Shown here: positions 29,968 to 34,681 of the stretch, one piece after another
Layout of the letters: each line of letters opens with the position of its first letter
How positions within the stretch are numbered: position 1 is the stretch's first letter
DNA from: a virus
Length of the DNA: 34,681 nucleotides
IMG/VR virus record: IMGVR_UViG_3300030061_003696
Location: 1 to 34,681 of that record
Strand: one strand, 5' to 3'
Translations under genes and position numbers: made by a program
Notes under the pieces: generated by a model
The model's input: the letters and a program-made list of their open reading frames with translations, nothing else
Told to the model about the DNA's origin: nothing
Databases searched by the model: none

Positions 29968-31914
29968 TTAAGCAGTAGCGCCAGCCTCACCAAGCAGACC
30001 ACGACAGATCACAAGGCCATACATGTCCGGACGAACCATTTTCTTGGCGTACCGGGTCATGACACCCTTGCGGGGCACGAAGTCCTCGACACCGAAGATG
30101 GTGGGAGTCGTCTGAAGCGGCACATACGGAGCGTACACGTAGCCAGACTCAAGGAAGCTGCCTCCACGGCGGCCAACCAGAATGACGTTTCTCGGGAAGT
30201 AGGGATCAACGTAAACGTCGAACTTCTTCGAGAGTGAGCCAGTGTTGACAGCACCAATGGTGCCCTTGTCCTTATCGGCAGTCACGTTGGCACGGAAACC
30301 AGCGGTGAACTCAAGGATGTTGGCAACCTCGGGGCCACAGACCACGAAGTTAGCACCACCACGCAGAGTCTTGCGATGGATCTGAGCCGACACGTCATTA
30401 ATCGTCTCGATCAGAGTCTCATACCATTCGCTAACCGTACCGGTGAAGTCAGGAGCAGCCGAAGATGCACCAATTTCTTGACCAGTTGTACGGTTCACAA
30501 AGAGACCTGGCGAACGCGACCAATAGAGCGTTCCAGCAGTTGCGCCGTTGATAAGGTCAGCAATGATCTCACGATCGATTTCAAGAGCAATCTGCTCAGA
30601 GAGAATCGAAGTAAGTTCAACCTCAGCATCCAAGTTATGGTATGCGTTGAGGTCCTGACCAAGCTCGGGCGACCACTTAGCCTTCAGCTTCTTGGTACGA
30701 GCGGTGACAGCCACCGAATCGACCTTGATGTCGATCTCAGGGATGGTAGCCTCGGCTTCAAGAGCCCAGTCTGCCCGACCACGAATCGATCCAAGAGCCC
30801 CTTCAGTCGCGAAGTCATCAGAGACGGGGTAAAGCACCTTGGTCATCCCATCGGTATTGCCAAGGTTAGCAAACGACTCAGAAACACCAACGGAAGCGTT
30901 AGCGGCTGTCTCAGAAAGGCCACCCTTCAGAACGAACATGATGTGCGTCTTGGGATTGCCAGCCTTCCAAACACCGTTATTAGCGGCAGAACCCGACCAC
31001 TGGGTCAGTCTGCGGAGCTGAAGAACTTCGGTGTCGTCGCCTCTATTGGCGAATTGACCAAATGGTGCATTGGCAGACTTATCAAAAGCGTCACCGCCAG
31101 AGAGAATAAGTGAAACCAAGTTATCATTTGTTGCAGAACCAGAATCAAACTGATCCAAGTTCGATGCAGCCACCTTAAAGATGGCGAAAGCAGAACCCTG
31201 CTGTCCGGCACTAGCCGAAGTGAACGCCGGGTCATGACGCAGAATGGAGTGAATTGCATCATTCACAACAGTGCCGCGAGCAAAAGTGGTAGCACCACCA
31301 ACCTCAGCACCATCAACGTCCACAACCTTCACAACACCACCAAAGTTACCAGAGGCAACACAAGAGTAGCCAGTGGACAGAACGTGGGCAGCAGCAATTG
31401 TGCCTGGCTGGAAACTGCCAGTAGCAGAAGCATAACCATTGCTCAAGCTGTAGAAACCAAGCTCTTCATTGCGGCCATCGAGGCTCACACCACCAGTAAG
31501 CTGCGAGGCAACAACCCCACCGCCGTACAATGACTCATCTTGCACTGCGTGCAGGCGAGGCATCGAAGATCCATCCGCACTGTACACAAAATCCAAGAAG
31601 AAAATGAGTCCAGCAGGAAGGCTCATTGGCTGAACACTAACAAGATCGTTAGCAATCAAACCGGCAAACACGCGACGAACGATGGGGAATGCTACGGAAG
31701 CAAATCCTTCAACGTCACCTGCCTGCATTGTCGAAGCTTCACGCAGAAGCTCCTTGGCCTGGTTTTCCAGCAAGCGGGCCATGCTTGCTCTTTGTCTTTC
31801 ATCGCCGAGTCCTTCCAAAAGTCCGGTTTTCTCCCACTTTCCAAGCAGAGCGGAACCTTCCTTAGCAAGGTCGCGATTGACAATACCTTCTGTAAGTTTA
31901 TCTAAAACAGACAT
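29968..31914 (-). CDS. major capsid protein (gp23-like)
   Basis: A 648-aa HK97-fold capsid subunit of the T4 type. The diagnostic N-terminal region is VFAGLIANDLVSVQPMSLPA followed by GLIFFLDFVYS. FATEGALGSIRGRADWALEA and the ALEIDREIIADLINGATAG helix follow, and later NFVVCGPEVANILEF and DPYFPRNVILVGRRG. T4 gp23 is 521 aa, so about 130 residues are extra, mostly in the central region (about 170-370). The N-terminal 60-70 residues probably are cut by the prohead protease, whose gene is not in the window. SD AAGGAGG is strong. It is preceded by scaffold and followed by a strong terminator. Confidence 0.96.
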   Translation of the reverse strand: MSVLDKLTEGIVNRDLAKEGSALLGKWEKTGLLEGLGDERQRASMARLLENQAKELLREASTMQAGDVEGFASVAFPIVRRVFAGLIANDLVSVQPMSLPAGLIFFLDFVYSADGSSMPRLHAVQDESLYGGGVVASQLTGGVSLDGRNEELGFYSLSNGYASATGSFQPGTIAAAHVLSTGYSCVASGNFGGVVKVVDVDGAEVGGATTFARGTVVNDAIHSILRHDPAFTSASAGQQGSAFAIFKVAASNLDQFDSGSATNDNLVSLILSGGDAFDKSANAPFGQFANRGDDTEVLQLRRLTQWSGSAANNGVWKAGNPKTHIMFVLKGGLSETAANASVGVSESFANLGNTDGMTKVLYPVSDDFATEGALGSIRGRADWALEAEATIPEIDIKVDSVAVTARTKKLKAKWSPELGQDLNAYHNLDAEVELTSILSEQIALEIDREIIADLINGATAGTLYWSRSPGLFVNRTTGQEIGASSAAPDFTGTVSEWYETLIETINDVSAQIHRKTLRGGANFVVCGPEVANILEFTAGFRANVTADKDKGTIGAVNTGSLSKKFDVYVDPYFPRNVILVGRRGGSFLESGYVYAPYVPLQTTPTIFGVEDFVPRKGVMTRYAKKMVRPDMYGLVICRGLLGEAGATA

Positions 31915-31940
31915 ATTATTAATCCTCCTTATAGGCTAGT

Positions 31941-33188
31941 CTATCTATCCATAATACCAGCAAGAACCTTCATCCTGTCATAGCCAGGACTTGGGGCTTT
32001 TTTCTTGCTTCTTGACGGCAAAGACATCGCAGGCTTACTAACAGCTTCGCTAAGTGATTGTGGCTTACTCTTTTGAGTAGAACCCACTGCGCTTTGAAGT
32101 GTTTCATAAATAACCTTCGTTTCTTCGACCGTCTTTGTATTTGAAATAGCCTCGACAATTTTATTTTTTTGCCGCTCATTCAGGGAGGTGCTATTCAAAA
32201 CATCATTAGTATACAAAAGCTTCGCATTCGAAAGGTTAACTTCCTCCAGCTTGTCCTTTGCAACCAAAACTAGTTGTTTAAGCTTGTCGTTATTTTCAGC
32301 AAGCTTATCGTATGCGCCTTTAAGTGCGTCATACTTCTCTTTAAAATCATCATCTTGGGCTTTAGCCATCATAAGCTCATCGTTGTGTTCAGCGTCTTGC
32401 TCTGGAACACCCGCGTAGCCACTATTATTCGGGGAAACATCAACTTTAAGGAATTCTTTAACGATCTCCTCTAAGTTATCCTCAGTGATTTCAATCTCTT
32501 CTTCTTGGACGGCGGGACTACCATCAGGGTTCTTATGTCTCCTGCCTGGTTTCGCTCTGTCGGCCTGAGGGGTGAGAGATTCTTCCATCTCTTCTTCGTC
32601 TTCCTCGTGGAGACGATCGGCGTGCATACGATCACGACCTTGGTCGCGGTCTTCGTTGCCAGCGCGAGCCGCTGCCCCACCTTCATCAAGATCAACGCCG
32701 CGACCCTTGAGAACATCGGCCTGAGTGGTCTTGCCGTCTTTGTTTAAATCTGGAAATTCTTTTTTCTCTTCGATTTCTTCGTCATCGGCACTTGTCATTA
32801 TTTGGTTAACAAGCTCATCGCTTAATTCAGCAGCTTCTTCAAGACCCATGGCTTCGTCACCGGCGTCATCGCCCATCTCGCCACGAATTGCGTCTAAAAG
32901 TTCTTTGGCCGAGATTTCAAAGCTCTGTTGCTCTCCGTCCTCCGGGCATGGGCAAAGTTCTTCGCCAGCTTGGCCCGCATCGGGTACCTCGCCAACGTCC
33001 TCTTTGGAGTCAGAACCAAACATAGCGCCTGTTTCCTCTCCCTCATCCTCCGGCTGCTCCAAAAGAGCATTGACGGCCTCTTTAATTTGTGTAGCATATT
33101 TGCTTACGACCACGGCTTCAGCATTTTTCAAAGCTGCTTCTCGTAGTGCATCAGCATCAACTATTGCTTGTTCTAACAAAGATGACAT
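31941..33188 (-). CDS. prohead core scaffold protein (gp22-like) with dockerin-type calcium loop
   Basis: A 415-aa, very acidic scaffold. Residues 1-60 are helical, then a Glu/Asp/Gly-rich zone with CPCPEDG. At 147-158, DLNKDGKTTQAD follows the D-x-N-x-D-G-x-T-x-x-x-D calcium-binding loop of dockerin/EF-hand proteins. A C-terminal coiled coil (about 270-330: YDALKGAYDKLAENNDKLKQ) and NAKLLYTNDVLNSTSLNERQ plus KNKIVEAISNTKTVEETKVI follow the gp22 core pattern of T4-type marine phages. The last 50 residues are basic. It is expected to be degraded by the prohead protease. An element copy lies 43 bp upstream. Confidence 0.88.
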   Translation of the reverse strand: MSSLLEQAIVDADALREAALKNAEAVVVSKYATQIKEAVNALLEQPEDEGEETGAMFGSDSKEDVGEVPDAGQAGEELCPCPEDGEQQSFEISAKELLDAIRGEMGDDAGDEAMGLEEAAELSDELVNQIMTSADDEEIEEKKEFPDLNKDGKTTQADVLKGRGVDLDEGGAAARAGNEDRDQGRDRMHADRLHEEDEEEMEESLTPQADRAKPGRRHKNPDGSPAVQEEEIEITEDNLEEIVKEFLKVDVSPNNSGYAGVPEQDAEHNDELMMAKAQDDDFKEKYDALKGAYDKLAENNDKLKQLVLVAKDKLEEVNLSNAKLLYTNDVLNSTSLNERQKNKIVEAISNTKTVEETKVIYETLQSAVGSTQKSKPQSLSEAVSKPAMSLPSRSKKKAPSPGYDRMKVLAGIMDR

Positions 33189-33219
33189 ATTGGTTTCCTC
33201 TAGAATAATTAAAACTTCA

Positions 33220-33231
33220 CAAATAAGTAGT
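33220..33231 (-). promoter_or_regulatory. late-promoter-like element (ACTACTTATTTG)
   Basis: Minus-strand copy 43 bp before the scaffold ATG, in the 74-bp gap after bS21. One base differs from the copy at 25973-25984 (ACTATTTATTTG), and the following bases TG are shared. Confidence 0.5.
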
Positions 33232-33262
33232 AGTCAAATAGCTTAAATTCCAATTTTAGCAG

Positions 33263-33568
33263 TTATTTGTTTTCTTGTGAAGCGTTATGTTTTTCTATGG
33301 CCCTCTCTCTTTTGATTCTTTTCTTTCTTCTTTTTGCAGAAGGCTTCTCAAAATACATTTTTTCTCTAAATTTATCAAGAATGCCGTCTTTCTTACATTT
33401 TTTTAAAAATCTTTTAACTGCTCTCTCGGGATTTTCATTCTTCCTTGGTATTACAGTCATATTGCTAGGCTTATTGCCAGAGGAGTATGACCGAGAACGA
33501 TACTCATAACTCTTCATTCGATCGCGTTCTTCTTTAGTGGTATGTCGGTATGTTTTTCTAGTAGACAA
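33263..33568 (-). CDS. rpsU: phage-encoded ribosomal protein bS21 homologue with N-terminal extension
   Basis: The last 64 residues read like bS21: TVIPRKNENPERAVKRFLKK, CKKDGILDKFREKMYFEKPS, then a basic AKRRKKRIKRERAIEK tail; bS21 of bacteria is about 65-75 aa. The first 37 residues are an added Arg/Ser/Tyr/Thr-rich segment. bS21 sits near the anti-Shine-Dalgarno end of 16S rRNA, and phage copies are thought to replace host bS21 and bias translation. The start is TTG 33568 with GAGGT at 5 nt; the internal ATG at the usual bS21 start has no SD. It lies between a virion gene and scaffold, so it is probably made late. A binding role in the virion is an alternative. Confidence 0.85.
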   Translation of the reverse strand: MSTRKTYRHTTKEERDRMKSYEYRSRSYSSGNKPSNMTVIPRKNENPERAVKRFLKKCKKDGILDKFREKMYFEKPSAKRRKKRIKRERAIEKHNASQENK

Positions 33569-33577
33569 GGATACCTC

Positions 33578-34048
33578 TTAGCCAACACCGGTAGAACCAG
33601 AATAATTATTACCAGAAGTGCCAGACAAATGTGCAGCACGAATACCGGTTAACCCAGCAATAACAGTCGCCTCTTTAACGGTCTGGTCGCACGACAGTAG
33701 GTATACCTCGGTGCATTTAATTTCCATGGTCACTGACTCACTGCCGCTAAGCTCAAAGAAAAAACGATCTTGGCCGGCAACACCAGCTTCGGAAAAACCA
33801 ACCCTAATACCGTTGTCGGGCCCCACACCATAGTTAGATCCCGTAGGGTCATGCCTAACGGTAATAAATTTTGTAACATAAGGAAAAGATACTTTAGCCG
33901 CAGCTATAGTACTGGTGTGGCCTTTTCCTTCCCCGCTCGAAGCCGGCACTAAAACCGACGACGTAATATAGGGCATCCCGCTCACCTGGTACGACCCAAC
34001 ATTGTTGACTCCTACATCGTACCGGCCATTAAATCCATCGTATGCCAT
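33578..34048 (-). CDS. Gly/Ser-rich beta protein, probable virion component
   Basis: A 156-aa protein with many Gly, Ser, Val and Thr residues and strands such as VSFPYVTKFITVRHDP, FFFELSGSESVTMEIKCTEV and VIAGLTGIRAAHLSGT. There is no signal, TM or catalytic motif. I do not recognise the family. AAGGAG is a strong SD, and an element copy lies 30 bp upstream. It could be a head decoration or a fibre-type protein. It is followed after 9 bp by bS21 and preceded by a 132-aa gene in a separate unit. Confidence 0.55.
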   Translation of the reverse strand: MAYDGFNGRYDVGVNNVGSYQVSGMPYITSSVLVPASSGEGKGHTSTIAAAKVSFPYVTKFITVRHDPTGSNYGVGPDNGIRVGFSEAGVAGQDRFFFELSGSESVTMEIKCTEVYLLSCDQTVKEATVIAGLTGIRAAHLSGTSGNNYSGSTGVG

Positions 34049-34066
34049 TTATAACTCCTTCGCTAC

Positions 34067-34078
34067 TAAATAAATAGT
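34067..34078 (-). promoter_or_regulatory. late-promoter-like element (ACTATTTATTTA)
   Basis: Minus-strand copy 30 bp before the ATG of the 156-aa gene, in the 33-bp gap after the 132-aa gene. It is the rightmost of the eight copies. Confidence 0.5.
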
Positions 34079-34081
34079 CTA

Positions 34082-34480
34082 TTAAATTAAAGCTTTCCAA
34101 TTTTTTCCACCAACAGATAAAATACCTGAGATATCTACTCCCGCGTCTGACGGGTCAGTGTTGGCAAGGGGGTCTGCTGCTATTTGTGTTTTATTTTTTT
34201 GTGCCGGCACGGGTGTCACACCCTCAAAAACATTTACACCGTTGAAAGCATCTGTGCCTATGGAGTCTATAAGTTTCTTTTTTTCAGCAGATAAACTATT
34301 ATTGATAATTCTCTCCGCCTTAACAGGTATGGTTCGTGCCGACTCCTTGATTACTGGGCTGCCTAAACCAGTAACCACCTCAGATACAATACCAGAGAGG
34401 ATCCCCTCTTCTAGTATAACTTCTTTAATACATTGTTTAATCAAAGGTTTCAATACCTTCTTCAAATCCCCAGACTTCAT
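34082..34480 (-). CDS. small protein of unknown function, KxxIKEx-type N-terminus
   Basis: A 132-aa protein. The N-terminus MKSGDLKKVLKPLIKQCIKE is an amphipathic basic helix similar in style to that of the 109-aa protein beside the sheath gene. The middle has helices with ESARTIPVKAERIINNSLSA, and the last 50 residues are Pro/Asp/Gly-rich and likely flexible, ending SVGGKNWKALI. There is no known motif. SD AAGGAAGG is strong, and the gene overlaps the next-upstream gene by 4 bp (ATGA). It is probably virion-associated by position. Confidence 0.5.
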   Translation of the reverse strand: MKSGDLKKVLKPLIKQCIKEVILEEGILSGIVSEVVTGLGSPVIKESARTIPVKAERIINNSLSAEKKKLIDSIGTDAFNGVNVFEGVTPVPAQKNKTQIAADPLANTDPSDAGVDISGILSVGGKNWKALI

Positions 34481-34671
34481 TTTTCCTTCCTTAATATTTC
34501 ATTCAAAGCGTAATTAATTCTATCTTTCTTAGAGAGACCCAACGATCTCTTCTTCCCTTCTGCATACATATATGCCTCGAAGGTCGAGGGTTCAGACACA
34601 AAGTCAAAACATATTAGTTGGAAATCGTCTTGTACAATTGTACTGCCGTTCCTATCTGAAACAGAGCCCAT
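34477..34671 (-). CDS. small hypothetical protein, possibly partial at the right edge
   Basis: At least 64 aa: MGSVSDRNGSTIVQDDFQLI, then a short alpha/beta stretch with FEAYMYAEGKKRSLG and a C-terminal helix ending NEILRKEK. The ATG at 34671 is preceded by AGGGGG with no spacer, which is a poor SD position. The frame is open to the window edge, so the true start may be outside. It overlaps the 132-aa gene by 4 bp. No family is recognised. Confidence 0.4.
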   Translation of the reverse strand: MGSVSDRNGSTIVQDDFQLICFDFVSEPSTFEAYMYAEGKKRSLGLSKKDRINYALNEILRKEK

Positions 34672-34681
34672 CCCCCTGGAT

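Noticed and set aside
30376-31113. Plus-strand ORF of 245 aa opposite the major capsid gene
   Set aside because: Shadow of a highly conserved gp23-type gene; no upstream signals on the plus strand and product unlike a folded protein.
31921-31940. A ninth late-promoter-like element (ACTAGCCTAT) before the capsid gene
   Set aside because: Only a loose match, within the short gp22-gp23 gap; gp23 can be transcribed from the gp22 copy.

Overview
The window is a stretch of a tailed-phage genome, most likely a marine myovirus of the broad T4 superfamily. All convincing genes lie on the minus strand, so the biological order runs from high to low coordinates. Genes are packed with short gaps or 4-50 bp overlaps. 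I see no tRNA, CRISPR array, IS element, integrase or plus-strand gene. The host cannot be read from the sequence; class II RNR, phage bS21, a GroES-like protein and a RecA/UvsX recombinase are typical of marine phages.

Right part (about 34.7 to 13.6 kb): virion genes in T4-like order. Two or three small proteins and a phage-encoded ribosomal protein bS21 come first. They are followed by scaffold (gp22), major capsid protein (gp23), two small virion-type proteins, neck proteins gp13 and gp14, tail terminator gp15, a very large sheath gp18, tube gp19, a gp26/G-like chaperone or hub protein with a probable frameshift extension, the tape measure, a baseplate tube protein, gp53-like LysM protein, a large hub-type protein and another structural-type protein. 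Transcription units here carry a recurring AT-rich element (ACTAWTTAYT) just upstream of the first gene. Two rho-independent terminators (after gp23 and after the 170-aa gene) are each followed by such an element, which supports a late-promoter reading. One perfect sigma70-type promoter precedes the gp26-like gene.

Left part (about 13.6 to 0 kb): replication and nucleotide metabolism. It has a short family A DNA polymerase without an exonuclease domain, an HxGH nucleotidyltransferase, a divergent tubulin/FtsZ-like protein, an SH3-like small protein, gp32-type SSB, a lipoprotein and a one-TM protein, UvsX/RecA, a FEN-type 5' nuclease, DnaB/gp41 helicase, class II ribonucleotide reductase, a GroES-like co-chaperonin, a CPBP intramembrane protease, a Rossmann-type protein and a nucleotidyltransferase-like protein. 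The N-terminal 330 residues of a bacterial-type DNA polymerase III alpha (DnaE) run off the left edge. The replisome thus combines T4-like helicase, recombinase and SSB with DnaE and PolA in place of a T4 family B polymerase.

Most unusual points: a gene whose only sensible start is AUA; a probable +1 frameshift joining the gp26-like gene to the next ORF; a 38-nt imperfect repeat with covarying stem arms in front of both the lipoprotein gene and uvsX; the late-promoter-like element; the tubulin-like protein; and the two-polymerase composition. Names rest on motif and sequence-pattern recognition by eye; no database search was run.
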